Shown: piece by piece, positions 17,969 to 26,618 of the stretch
How the letters are laid out: every line of letters starts with the position of its first letter
Position numbering within the stretch: position 1 is the stretch's first letter
NCBI RefSeq assembly: GCF_003569745.1
Contig: NZ_AP018498.1
Span: forward strand, 124,001 to 188,000
DNA length: 64,000 nucleotides
Direction: 5' to 3'
Source: Altererythrobacter sp. B11
GTDB taxonomy: Bacteria > Pseudomonadota > Alphaproteobacteria > Sphingomonadales > Sphingomonadaceae
Notes under the pieces: generated by a model
Told to the model about the DNA's origin: nothing
The model's database searches: none
What the model saw: only the letters and a program-made list of their open reading frames with translations
Program-made: the position numbers and the translations under genes

Positions 17969-18048
17969 GTGCGGGGGGCGGCGTAAGCGCCTGCGATCGG
18001 GCGGGTTTGGGCGGTCTTGCGGGCAGAAGCTGTCAGGCGGCAAACGAC
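17909..18048. repeat. Direct repeat, copy 2
   Basis: Second copy of the segment at 17259-17396. Similarity continues through non-coding sequence to a shared GGCAAACGAC at the end, showing DNA duplication and not protein convergence. Confidence 0.9.
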
Positions 18049-18125
18049 GCGAGTTCCGCCGTCGAGATGCCAATGCCGGCGCCTTGGACACGGTCTTTTA
18101 AGACACACCCACATATGGATACATC

Positions 18126-19091
18126 ATGTCGATGCTTATCCAGCAGGCCGAGCTGCCCTGTCGCGCGCAAACCGAGACGCCGCCGACCTTGCTGAGAGGC
18201 CAGCCTGTTAGGATCGATCCGCTACTCGACCGTGCCATGGCCTCGGCGAAGGTCGGGGCTTGGTCCTGCAACCTTTCCGACAGTAAACTGACGTGGACCA
18301 CGGGTGTCTATGATATCTTCGGGCTACCACGCGAAACCGCTGTCGATCGGCGAGAAGTGCTTGATCTCTACACAGAGGAGTCCCGCGATGAGCTGGAAAG
18401 GCTTCGCGCCGAAGCGATAGATCAAGGTGGCACCTTCATTCTCGATGCTCAAGTTAAGCGTCCGGATGGTGAAATGCGGTGGATGCGTATCCACGCAGAG
18501 ATGGTCCGTCCGGCCGGTGCCGCTCCCACCCTCCATGGGTTGAAGCAGGATGTGACCGAGGAAAAGCTGCGTTCAGACGCGCTGCGGCGCCTGGCTGAAA
18601 ACGACGCGCTTACCGGCCTCGCCAACCGGGCTATCTACGAAAGCCGTTTCCTTGATGCGGGGCGCACTCGCTCAGCCCTCACATCACTCGGCGCGCTGAT
18701 TCTTTTCGATCTGAACGATTTCAAGAGGATCAACGACCGATGGGGCCATTTGGCGGGAGATGCCTGTCTCAAGGTATTCGCGGAACGGTTGTGCTCGTTC
18801 TTTCCAGATGCACTGCTGACCGCGAGGATCGGCGGCGACGAGTTCGCGGTGATCCTTCGCAATGATGAGTCAGCAGAGGCAATTGAGGCGCGCGTCAACC
18901 GCTCCCTGATCCGCTTGCGTGCCCCCATTCTATGGCAGGGGCACATGTTCACCGTCAGCGCCTCAAGCGGTATCGCGTTTCCCCCCGATCCCTATTTCTA
19001 CGATGCCGAAGAACTGTTCGTCAGGGCTGATGCGGCTCTTTACAACACCAAAAGACGTTTTCGGCGAACGCGGGAATCTGACCGCTGTTGA
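18126..19091 (+). CDS. PAS-GGDEF diguanylate cyclase
   Basis: 321 residues. A PAS-like sensory domain occupies about 30-145 (WSCNLSDSKLTWTTGVYDIFGLPRE; ends DGEMRWMRIHAEM...HGLKQDVTEEK). A GGDEF domain follows at about 155-315 with NDALTGLANR, DLNDFKRIND and an intact RIGGDEFAVIL active site, so it should make cyclic-di-GMP. The RxxD inhibitory site normally five residues before GGDEF is absent, which suggests no product inhibition. There is no membrane segment, so it is cytoplasmic. The ribosome site is weak, and the gene is less GC-rich than its neighbours. Confidence 0.9.
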   Translation: MSMLIQQAELPCRAQTETPPTLLRGQPVRIDPLLDRAMASAKVGAWSCNLSDSKLTWTTGVYDIFGLPRETAVDRREVLDLYTEESRDELERLRAEAIDQGGTFILDAQVKRPDGEMRWMRIHAEMVRPAGAAPTLHGLKQDVTEEKLRSDALRRLAENDALTGLANRAIYESRFLDAGRTRSALTSLGALILFDLNDFKRINDRWGHLAGDACLKVFAERLCSFFPDALLTARIGGDEFAVILRNDESAEAIEARVNRSLIRLRAPILWQGHMFTVSASSGIAFPPDPYFYDAEELFVRADAALYNTKRRFRRTRESDRC

Positions 19092-19200
19092 AACCGGGCA
19101 TAGCTGGTCATCGATCCATTCGACGCGCAAGGCCACACTCGCAAGCAGCTGCTGCGTCATGAGACCGGACTCTCCTCAAGCGCGCATTTCGCGCGGGCGC

Positions 19201-19857
19201 TTACTTGGAAAACTCTCGCTTGCGGTCCACCGGAGTGACCGGGCCGCGCCGCCATTTCTGAACCAGGGCGTCGGCACGCGCCTCGTAGTAATCGGCCGGG
19301 CCGCCCCCGCGCGAGACCGGGACCGCATGGGTGGTCTGATAGATGCCGTCGAGGAGGCATTCCTGATTGATGTGAACATGCACCACCTGGCCGAACACCA
19401 TCCGGAAGTCGCTGGGGATGCCGTCCAGATCCTTGAGGTGGACGATCTCGGTCACCTTGCATTCGAACTGGGCGGGACTTGCCGCCACGCGCGGCGGTGC
19501 CACATCAACCGAGGCGATCTTCTCGATCCCCGCCATGTCGAACTCGTCGACATCGGGGCCCACCTCGTCCCCCGTGAGGATCATTACGTCGGTGACATCG
19601 CGGCCGACCAGGTTCCAGACGAATTCGCCGGTTTCGCGCGCATTGCGGACGCTGTCCTTCTCCCCGCCGGAGGAGAAGCCGATGATCAGCGGGCGATAGC
19701 TGGCGATGTTGAACAGGCTGAACGGCGCGAGATTGGCGACCCCCTCGGCGCTGACCGTGCTGATCCAGCCGATCGGGCGGGGCGCGACGATCGCATTGGC
19801 CGGCTCATGCTTGAGACGATGGCCTTCAGCCGGGCGATAGGAATGAAATTCTCTCAT
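19201..19857 (-). CDS. Flavin reductase-like FMN-binding split-barrel protein
   Basis: 218 residues of the flavin-reductase-like (DIM6/NTAB) family, with the FMN-site motif NAIVAPRPIGWISTVSAEG, then NLAPFSLFNIAS and the later PPRVAASPAQFECKV. Members reduce or carry FMN for two-component monooxygenases or act on their own. No monooxygenase gene is adjacent. The ATG at 19857 was chosen because the conserved MREFHSYRPAEG begins there. The longer open frame upstream is not supported. A paralogue lies at 43756-44409. Confidence 0.82.
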   Translation of the reverse strand: MREFHSYRPAEGHRLKHEPANAIVAPRPIGWISTVSAEGVANLAPFSLFNIASYRPLIIGFSSGGEKDSVRNARETGEFVWNLVGRDVTDVMILTGDEVGPDVDEFDMAGIEKIASVDVAPPRVAASPAQFECKVTEIVHLKDLDGIPSDFRMVFGQVVHVHINQECLLDGIYQTTHAVPVSRGGGPADYYEARADALVQKWRRGPVTPVDRKREFSK

Positions 19858-20009
19858 GATGGCGCAGGTCCCTGGCAAGCTGAGAAACCGGAAAGATTTC
19901 CGGTTTTCGATCTGCTCGGGTCTATAAGTCGGTATGCGCCTGGGTCCAAGAGATTTTCGGGCAGTGGTGAGGAAGTCCGCTTTCCCGTCCAAAGATAGCC
20001 AGACGCTCG

Positions 20010-20033
20010 TCTCTCCCCCATGATGGGGAGAGA
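20010..20033. repeat. Hairpin, 9-bp perfect stem
   Basis: TCTCTCCCC, loop CATGAT, GGGGAGAGA. No run of T follows on either strand, so it is more like a dispersed extragenic palindrome than a classic terminator. Confidence 0.6.
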
Positions 20034-20103
20034 TACGCAGGCTTGGGCGCGGGGCGCCTAGCCGGAGTTGAGAGGGGCATGGGCGGTCACCCCCCTCTCC
20101 CAA

Positions 20104-20127
20104 CCCTCTCCCCTGAAGGGGAGAGGG
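20104..20127. repeat. Hairpin, 10-bp perfect stem
   Basis: CCCTCTCCCC, loop TGAA, GGGGAGAGGG. The stem is the same CTCTCCCC/GGGGAGAG seen at 20010, so the two are related copies. They could terminate or stabilise the cydDC mRNA. Confidence 0.6.
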
Positions 20128-20212
20128 CTATGACCGCCCCCTTCCTGCCGTTCGGCGGGACGGAGCGATCTTCTGACAGCAGACTTCCTTGCGGACGGAT
20201 CCGCCCGCCAGC

Positions 20213-21805
20213 CTAGCAGCGGACCAGTTCCGCCACATCCATGCTCGCCTCGGCCAGCGCGAGCGGGGCGCGGCGGTGGGAGACGAGGATCAGGCCGGTG
20301 CCGGTCTGCGCCAGCCAGTCGTCCAGCGCCGCCACCAGCACCGCCTCGGTGGCGGGGTCCAGCCCCTCGGTCGGTTCGTCGAGTAGCAGCCAGGGCCGCC
20401 GCGCCAGCAGGGCGCGGGCGAGCGAGAGCCGCTTGCGCTCCCCGCCCGAAAGGATGCCGCCCGCCTCCCCCAGCCGCGTGGCGAGGCCGGTGGGCGCGGT
20501 TTCGATCCGGCGGCGCAATTGCGCGATTTCCAGCGCCTGCCACATCTCCGCTTCCGTGATCCCCGGGCGCGCGAGGCGCAGATTGTCCTCCACCGTGCCG
20601 GCCAGCATCGGCGCATCCTGCGGCGAGAGGGCGAATTGCCCGCGCAGCACCTCCCCCGGGCATTGCGGCAGCGGCACGCCGCCCACTTCCACCGGCATGG
20701 CACCGGCGCGCATCCCGGCCAGCGCCTCCAGCAGCATCGTCTTGCCCGAGCCCGAAATGCCGGTGATCGCCAGCCGCGCTCCGGGTTCCAGAACGCGCCC
20801 GGCGAGGCGGAGCGGCTGTGCCGGCCGGGCGGCGGCGGGAAGGTGATCCTCCGCCAGCGGCAGTTCGCGCAGCGCGGCGATGCGGGCGAGGCCTTCCTCC
20901 ACCGCGGCATTGCGGAAGGCGCTGCGCGCCAGGCCGCCCATGGCCTCCACCGCGGCGGCGGCAGCCAATAAGGCGAGCGCGAGGATCGGCACCGGCGCGC
21001 TTGCAGCGAGCAGCACTGCCACCACCGCCACCGCGCCATAGAGCGCCAGCAGCCCGCCCATCGCCGCTTCCGCGCGGAACAGCCGGCCACGGGCGGCGTC
21101 CAGCCGGGCGGCGAAGGGCGCGAGTTCCTCCGCCACGCGCTCCCCCAGCCCATAGGCGGCGATTTCCGGGCGGGCGGCGGCCAACTCCACATAGCGATCG
21201 CGCAGCGCGCCCAGCGCCTCCGCCGCGTCACGCGCGGGGGCGCGGGTCCAGCGTTCCGCCGCGCGCCGCAGCACGAACGGCAGCAGCGCCAGCAGCAGAG
21301 CCAGCGCCAGCGCGGCCGCCCAGCCCGCCAAGGCCGCGAGGGCGAGGCCGAGCGCCCCCGCCCCCAGCGCCGCTGCCCGCGCGGGCCGGCGGACCACCAG
21401 ATCCTCCAGCGCTTCGATATCGCCGATCAGCCGCGCGCTGGCATCGCCCGCGGCAAGATCGGGCGCGCTGCGGCTGTCCTGCGCGGCGAGGCGGGCGAAG
21501 AGATCTGCGCGCAATTCGGCCATGCCCGACAGCGCGCCCTCGTGCGACCAGATCCGCTCGCCATAGCGGCCCGCCGTGCGCAGGATCGCCAGCAGGCGGA
21601 TCGCGGCGCTGGGCACGAGATAGTTGAACCCCGCGACCGCGGCCGCGCCGCCTGCCCCCGCCAACGCCGCCCCGGCAAGGAACCAGCCGGAAATGCCGAG
21701 CAGCAGGATCGCGGACAGGGCAGCGACCACCGCCGCCAGCGCGCCCAGCCGAACGAGGCGGCGGGTGGCGGGCGTCATCCCCGCAAGATCGAGGAGCGGC
21801 ATCAC
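20213..21805 (-). CDS. cydC: CydC, ABC transporter subunit for thiol export
   Basis: 530 residues: an ABC transmembrane domain of about six helices (to about 310), then an ATPase domain with Walker A ITGISGSGKT, signature LSGGERKRLSLARA and Walker B LLLDEPTEGLDP. CydDC is a heterodimeric exporter of cysteine and glutathione needed for cytochrome bd assembly and periplasmic redox balance. The gene overlaps cydD by four bases (ATGA), and the pair is divergent from cydABX, as expected for this function. Confidence 0.92.
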   Translation of the reverse strand: MMPLLDLAGMTPATRRLVRLGALAAVVAALSAILLLGISGWFLAGAALAGAGGAAAVAGFNYLVPSAAIRLLAILRTAGRYGERIWSHEGALSGMAELRADLFARLAAQDSRSAPDLAAGDASARLIGDIEALEDLVVRRPARAAALGAGALGLALAALAGWAAALALALLLALLPFVLRRAAERWTRAPARDAAEALGALRDRYVELAAARPEIAAYGLGERVAEELAPFAARLDAARGRLFRAEAAMGGLLALYGAVAVVAVLLAASAPVPILALALLAAAAAVEAMGGLARSAFRNAAVEEGLARIAALRELPLAEDHLPAAARPAQPLRLAGRVLEPGARLAITGISGSGKTMLLEALAGMRAGAMPVEVGGVPLPQCPGEVLRGQFALSPQDAPMLAGTVEDNLRLARPGITEAEMWQALEIAQLRRRIETAPTGLATRLGEAGGILSGGERKRLSLARALLARRPWLLLDEPTEGLDPATEAVLVAALDDWLAQTGTGLILVSHRRAPLALAEASMDVAELVRC

Positions 21806-23370
21806 AGCGCCACCTGCAGCCGCGCGGCGGAGGCCACCAGCGGATCATGCGTGGCGGCGAGGATGCAGCGCTCCCCCGCCAGATCCTGCAGCAGGGCAAC
21901 GATCGCGGCGGCGCTGGCGGGATCGAGATCGGCGGTCGGTTCGTCACACAGCAGCAGCGGGCGGCCGGAGAGGATCGCGCGGGCGAGCCCGATGCGGCGC
22001 CGCTCCCCGCCCGAAAGCCCCGAGCCATTGTGATCGAGCGGGAGGGCCAGCCCACCGCGCCGGGCGAGCAACGCGCCCAGCCCCACCCGCTCCGCCACGG
22101 CGGCGATCTCCGCCGCGCTGGCCTGCGGCGCGGCGAGCGCGATATTCTCGCCCAGCGTGCCGGGCAGCAGCAGCGGCCGCTGCGCCGCCCAGGCCACGGC
22201 GCGGGGATCGAGCGGGAGGCCGGACGCGGTGCGGATCGTGCCCGCAGACGGCGCCACCTGCCCGGCGATGGCCGCCAGCGTGGTCGATTTGCCGCTGCCG
22301 GTGGGGCCGGTGATGGCGGCGAAATCGCACCGTTCCAGCAGCAGGTCCACGGGGCCGATTTCCGTCCCCGGCCAGCTTAGCCGCAGATCGCGCAGGGCCA
22401 GCCCGTCGAACGCGGAAAGCGGCACGGCAGAGATTTCATCGGCGGAAGGGGCAGGCACATCGGGCGCGGCTGCGGCCAGCGCATCGCGTGCTGCCTCCCC
22501 CAGCTGCTTCTCGTGATAAACCGCCGCCAGCCGCCGCATCGGCAGATAGAATTCCGGCGCCATGGCCAGCGCGAAGAAGGCGGTGGCCAGCGTCAGCCGC
22601 TCAGGCGGAGCGAAGGGCAGCAGGCCGAGCAGCGAGAAGCCGCAATAGACCGCCACCAGCGCCACTGCGAGCGCGGAGAAGAATTCCAGCACCGCACTGG
22701 AGAGGAAAGCCAGGCGCAGCACCGCCACCGTACGCTGCGCCACTTCGCGCGTCGCCTGCCGCACTTGCCGCGCCAGCCGGTCTTCGGCAGCGAAATGGCG
22801 GATCAGCCGCAGATTGCGCAGCCGATCGACGAACAGGCCGGACAGGGCGGAGAGCGCCGCCAGTTGGCGGTCGCTCGCCCGGCGCGCCGCCGTTCCGGCC
22901 AGCACCATGCCGAGGATGAAGGGCAGCAGCGTGCCCAGCAGGATCAGCGCCGCCACCCAACTGGCCATGGCGACGATGGCGAGCACGATCAGCGGCCCCA
23001 GCGCGGCATTCAGGCGGACGGGGAGGTAGCGAGAATCGTGATCCTCCACCGCCTGCAGATGATCGATCGCCAGCGCCGCGCTTTCACCCGACAGCAGCGG
23101 CCGGGGCAGCGCGCCGCCCAGCAGGCGCGGCCACAGCCTGCCGCGTCGCGCCGCCGTGGCAGCCTGCGCCGCATCCATGCCCGTGGCGGCCACTCCGTAT
23201 AATCCCGCAGCGCGCAGCAGCGCGCCGGCGAGTATCAGGCTGGCCGGTAGCAGCGCTTGCGCGGAAGCGTGCAGGCCCTGCCCGATAGCCACCGCCAGCC
23301 CGCCGGCGAACAGCGCGGCCCCGGTGATGTCGAGCAACCAGAACAGAGCTGAGGTTGGTCTAGATTGCAA
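21802..23370 (-). CDS. cydD: CydD, ABC transporter subunit for thiol export
   Basis: 522 residues with six predicted membrane helices and an ATPase domain (ITGPTGSGKST, LSGGERRRIGLARA, LLLCDEPTADLDP). It is the partner of CydC. The first possible start in frame is TTG at 23370, because a TAG stop lies directly upstream. No Shine-Dalgarno sequence is visible, and a TATGAT box sits just before it, so the true start may be slightly internal or the mRNA nearly leaderless. The motif at 23375-23394 almost touches this start. Confidence 0.9.
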   Translation of the reverse strand: MQSRPTSALFWLLDITGAALFAGGLAVAIGQGLHASAQALLPASLILAGALLRAAGLYGVAATGMDAAQAATAARRGRLWPRLLGGALPRPLLSGESAALAIDHLQAVEDHDSRYLPVRLNAALGPLIVLAIVAMASWVAALILLGTLLPFILGMVLAGTAARRASDRQLAALSALSGLFVDRLRNLRLIRHFAAEDRLARQVRQATREVAQRTVAVLRLAFLSSAVLEFFSALAVALVAVYCGFSLLGLLPFAPPERLTLATAFFALAMAPEFYLPMRRLAAVYHEKQLGEAARDALAAAAPDVPAPSADEISAVPLSAFDGLALRDLRLSWPGTEIGPVDLLLERCDFAAITGPTGSGKSTTLAAIAGQVAPSAGTIRTASGLPLDPRAVAWAAQRPLLLPGTLGENIALAAPQASAAEIAAVAERVGLGALLARRGGLALPLDHNGSGLSGGERRRIGLARAILSGRPLLLCDEPTADLDPASAAAIVALLQDLAGERCILAATHDPLVASAARLQVAL

Positions 23371-23374
23371 CTAT

Positions 23375-23394
23375 CATAAACCGTGTAAGTGTTG
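23375..23394. promoter_or_regulatory. Motif shared with the sqr promoter
   Basis: CATAAACCGTGTAAGTGTTG matches 14497-14516 at 16 of 20 positions and has the same 15-base imperfect dyad (five of seven pairs). It sits between divergent cydD and cydA, two bases before TTGACT (23397-23402), a candidate -35 box for cydA. It also covers the TATGAT element before cydD. Confidence 0.55.
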
Positions 23395-23494
23395 CCTTGA
23401 CTCGCTTGGGGCCGGGGCGTAGCGGCGTGGTAGGAACTCCACGCTGCGGGTGCAATCTTCCGACTAGGCCCGGGCCGAAAAAGGATGAGTCCGC

Positions 23495-25075
23495 ATGATT
23501 GACATGGCAGTGGTCGAATTGTCGCGGCTGCAGTTCGCGCTGACGGCCTTGTATCATTTCCTCTTCGTTCCGCTGACGCTGGGCCTGTCCTTCATGCTCT
23601 TCATTATGGAGAGCGTGTATGTGATGACCAACCGACCGATCTGGCGGGACATCACCCGCTTCTGGTCCAAGCTGTTCGGGATCAACTTCGTCCTGGGCGT
23701 CGCCACCGGCCTCACCATGGAATTCGAATTCGGGACCAACTGGTCCTATTATTCGCATTACGTGGGCGACATCTTCGGCGCGCCGCTGGCAATCGAAGGG
23801 CTGATGGCCTTCTTCCTGGAAGCGACCTTCGTGGGGCTGATGTTCTTCGGCTGGGATCGCCTGTCGAAGCGCGGCCATCTTCTCACCACCTTCATGGTCG
23901 CGCTGGGTTCCAACCTCTCCGCGCTGTGGATCCTCGTCGCCAATGGCTGGATGCAGCATCCGGCGGGCGCGCAGTTCAATCCCGAAACCATGCGCATGGA
24001 AGTGACCAATTTCTGGGACGTTATCTTCAACCCCGTGGCGCAGGCCAAGTTCGTCCATACGGTGAGCGCGGGCTATGTCACCGCTGCCGTCTTCGTGGTG
24101 GGCGTTTCGGCCTGGTATCTGCTCAAGGGCCGGCATGTAGAGCTGGCGAAGCGCAGCCTCACCGTGGCCGCCGCCTTCGGCCTGCTTTCCTCGCTGTCGG
24201 TCGTCGTGCTGGGTGACGAGAGCGGCTATGCGCTGACCGAAAACCAGAAGATGAAGCTGGCCGCCATGGAAGGCATGTGGGAGACTGAACGCGCGCCTGC
24301 GGGCCTGGCGCTGTTCGGCATCCCTTCCAACACCGGCCACGCCACGCGCTATGAGATCAAGGTGCCCTTCGTGCTGGGCCTGATCGCCACCCGCAGCCTG
24401 ACGGGCGAGGTGGTGGGCATCAACGAACTGGTGCTGCATGCCGACCAGCGGATCCGCAACGGGCTGAAGGCCTATCAGGCGGTGGAGACGCTGAAGGTGA
24501 ACCCCACCGACCTTACCGCGCGCGAGGCCTATGAACGAGCCAAGGACGATCTCGGCTATGCCCTGCTGCTGAAGCGTTTCACCAGCGATCCCATGGCGGC
24601 CGACGATGCCACGATCCGCCGCGCGGCCTGGTCCACCGTGCCCAATGTGCCGGCGCTGTTCTGGATGTTCCGCATCATGGCCGGGCTGGGCTTCTTCTTC
24701 ATCGGCTTCTTCGCGCTCGCCTTCTGGTTCGCCACCAAGCGCAAGTTCGACCAGAAGTGGTTCCTGCGCACGGCGGTGGCGATCATTCCGCTGCCCTGGC
24801 TGACGGTGGAACTGGGCTGGGCAGTGGCGGAGATCGGCCGCCAGCCCTGGGCAGTGGACGGCGTGCTGCCCACCTTCCTGGGTGCATCGAGCCTTACCGT
24901 CCCGCAGATCTGGACCACCATTGCCGGCTTCACCCTGATCTACGGCATCCTCGCCGTGATCGAGGTGCGGCTGATGCTGGCGACGATCCGCAAGGGGCCG
25001 GAAATCTACCAGCCGTGGGACGGCAAGCCCTCCGCCGCGTCCGCAAGCGGCGCCGTGCCCATCGCCGCCGAATAG
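23495..25075 (+). CDS. cydA: Cytochrome bd ubiquinol oxidase subunit I
   Basis: 526 residues, the length of a standard CydA. The N-terminal SRLQFALTALYHFLFVPLTLG carries the haem ligand His21. A second conserved His lies in KFVHTVSAGY (about 188), WMFRIMAGLGF carries the axial Met, and the hallmark GRQPW is near 446. The enzyme oxidises quinol and reduces oxygen at high affinity and is known to resist sulfide and cyanide better than haem-copper oxidases. AAAAAGGA precedes the ATG by a suitable distance. cydB follows 23 bases later. Confidence 0.96.
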   Translation: MIDMAVVELSRLQFALTALYHFLFVPLTLGLSFMLFIMESVYVMTNRPIWRDITRFWSKLFGINFVLGVATGLTMEFEFGTNWSYYSHYVGDIFGAPLAIEGLMAFFLEATFVGLMFFGWDRLSKRGHLLTTFMVALGSNLSALWILVANGWMQHPAGAQFNPETMRMEVTNFWDVIFNPVAQAKFVHTVSAGYVTAAVFVVGVSAWYLLKGRHVELAKRSLTVAAAFGLLSSLSVVVLGDESGYALTENQKMKLAAMEGMWETERAPAGLALFGIPSNTGHATRYEIKVPFVLGLIATRSLTGEVVGINELVLHADQRIRNGLKAYQAVETLKVNPTDLTAREAYERAKDDLGYALLLKRFTSDPMAADDATIRRAAWSTVPNVPALFWMFRIMAGLGFFFIGFFALAFWFATKRKFDQKWFLRTAVAIIPLPWLTVELGWAVAEIGRQPWAVDGVLPTFLGASSLTVPQIWTTIAGFTLIYGILAVIEVRLMLATIRKGPEIYQPWDGKPSAASASGAVPIAAE

Positions 25076-25098
25076 ACGGCCAGAGAAGGATACGAGAC

Positions 25099-26250
25099 AT
25101 GCCTCCGATACCTCTCGATTACGAAACGCTCCGGGTCATCTGGTGGCTGCTGCTGGGCGTGCTGCTGATCGGCTTCGCGCTGACCGACGGCTTCGACCTC
25201 GGCACCGCGGCGCTGCTGCCGATTATCGGCAAGACGGATGCGGAACGGCGCACGGTGATCAACACCATCGGCGCCACCTGGGAAGGGAACCAGGTGTGGT
25301 TCATCCTGGGCGGCGGGGCAATCTTCGCCGCCTGGCCCTTCGTCTATGCGGTCAGCTTTTCGGGCTTCTACCTCGCCATGTTCCTCGTCCTCGCGGCGCT
25401 GATCCTGCGCCCGGTGGGGTTCAAATACCGCTCCAAGAAGGCCGACGCCGCGTGGCGCAATCGGTGGGACTGGGCGCTGTTCGCCGGCGGCTTCATCCCC
25501 GCGCTGGTGTTCGGCGTGGCGGTGGGCAATGTGCTGGCGGGCGCGCCCTTCCGGCTCGACAGCGACCTGCGCACCTTCTTCGAAGGCGGGCTGCTGGGCC
25601 TGTTCACGCCCTTCACCCTGCTGACCGGCCTGCTCTCTGTCACCATGCTGGTGCTGCACGGCGCCGGCTGGCTGTCGATCAAGCTGGAACGGGGCGTGGT
25701 GCATGATCGCGCGCGCCAATGGGGGCAGGCGGCTGCGCTGCTCTCGCTGCTGCTCTTCGCGCTCGGCGGACTCTACATCGCCTATGGCGACATCGGCTTC
25801 CGCCTTGCGGGCGTGGCCGATCCCATGGGGCCGTCGAACCCGCGGCTGACCGGCGCGGTGGCCGCGCCCGGCGCCTGGCTGGACAATTTCGGCCACTATC
25901 CCTGGATGCTGATCGCCCCCATTCTGGGCTTCGCCGGCCCCGCCCTGTCGCTGATCGGCATTCGCAGCGGGCGCGACCTGCTGGTGCTGGCGGGATCTTC
26001 CCTCGCCAATGTGGGCATCATCTCCACGGTCGGCCTGTCGATGTTCCCCTTCATCCTACCCAGCTCCATCGACGCATCCTCCAGCCTCACGGTGTGGAAC
26101 GCCTCGTCCAGCCCCGGCACGCTGTTCATCATGCTGCTGGTCACGATCGTGCTGCTGCCCATCGTGCTGCTCTACACCGCCTGGGCCTACAAGGTGATGT
26201 TCGGCCGCGTGAGCGAGGCGGAAAGCACGATGAACCCCGACTTCTACTGA
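25099..26250 (+). CDS. cydB: Cytochrome bd ubiquinol oxidase subunit II
   Basis: 383 residues with about nine membrane helices and CydB marks such as DYETLRVIWWLLLGVLLIGFALTDGFDLG, GTWEGNQVWFILGGGAIFAAWP-like sequence and RPVGFKYR. The ATG at 25099 is preceded by AGAAGGA. An in-frame upstream extension overlaps cydA and is not coding. It forms the heterodimer with CydA. Confidence 0.95.
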   Translation: MPPIPLDYETLRVIWWLLLGVLLIGFALTDGFDLGTAALLPIIGKTDAERRTVINTIGATWEGNQVWFILGGGAIFAAWPFVYAVSFSGFYLAMFLVLAALILRPVGFKYRSKKADAAWRNRWDWALFAGGFIPALVFGVAVGNVLAGAPFRLDSDLRTFFEGGLLGLFTPFTLLTGLLSVTMLVLHGAGWLSIKLERGVVHDRARQWGQAAALLSLLLFALGGLYIAYGDIGFRLAGVADPMGPSNPRLTGAVAAPGAWLDNFGHYPWMLIAPILGFAGPALSLIGIRSGRDLLVLAGSSLANVGIISTVGLSMFPFILPSSIDASSSLTVWNASSSPGTLFIMLLVTIVLLPIVLLYTAWAYKVMFGRVSEAESTMNPDFY

Positions 26251-26262
26251 GGACACGCGCAG

Positions 26263-26382
26263 ATGTGGTATTTCTCCTGGATCCTCGGCGTCGGCCTCGC
26301 GGTCGGGTTCGGCATCCTCAATGGCATATGGCACGAATTCCAGACCGATCCCGAGGATCGCGACAAGACCGTGCTGGATTGA
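26263..26382 (+). CDS. cydX: CydX, small cytochrome bd subunit
   Basis: 39-residue single-helix protein that starts 12 bases after the cydB stop. It begins MWYFSWILGVGLAVGFGIL and ends with a polar tail, which is the characteristic pattern of CydX/CbdX, the third subunit needed for stable cytochrome bd. The gene is small but its place and sequence are unambiguous. Confidence 0.93.
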   Translation: MWYFSWILGVGLAVGFGILNGIWHEFQTDPEDRDKTVLD

Positions 26383-26392
26383 AGATAGCTGG

Positions 26393-26592
26393 ATTCCCGC
26401 CTTCGCGGGAATGACGAGAGAAGGGCGCGGCCCGCGCCGTCAGAGCGCGTCCTTCGCAGGCTCAGGACGAGCGGATGGGGGCAATAGCGAACCCCGCTGG
26501 GGACGTCTCTCCCCCCTTCGTCATCCCCGCGCAGGCGGGGATCCAGGGCGGCAGGCGCAGCGCCCAAACCGGATTCCCGCCTGCGCGGGAAC
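26393..26592. repeat. Three REP-like hairpins after cydX
   Basis: Three related hairpins: ATTCCCGCCTTCGCGGGAAT at 26393-26412, ATCCCCGCGCAGGCGGGGAT at 26523-26542 and ATTCCCGCCTGCGCGGGAAC at 26573-26592. Each is followed or preceded by the typical GGATCC/GACGA flanks. Such elements are common between genes in proteobacteria. The first may also serve as the end of the cydABX transcript. Confidence 0.8.
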
Positions 26593-26618
26593 GACGAGGG
26601 GGCGGTGGGGGCCAGTGC

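Larger units (their letters stand above)
17747..18125. other. Gene-free stretch holding a duplicated TolC tail
   Basis: No complete gene was seen in these 379 bases. The left part is the leader of the small membrane gene on the minus strand. The middle holds the second copy of the TolC-end repeat. The right part is the leader of the GGDEF gene. Confidence 0.7.
19858..20212. other. Intergenic stretch with two GC-rich hairpins
   Basis: No gene was seen here. The stretch holds the leader of the flavin reductase gene and two perfect hairpins downstream of cydC, described separately. One of them may end the cydDC transcript. Confidence 0.7.

Noticed and set aside
23371-23494. FNR/FixK box upstream of cydA
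   Set aside because: No TTGAT-N4-ATCAA-like sequence was found; TTGACT here is better read as a -35 box.
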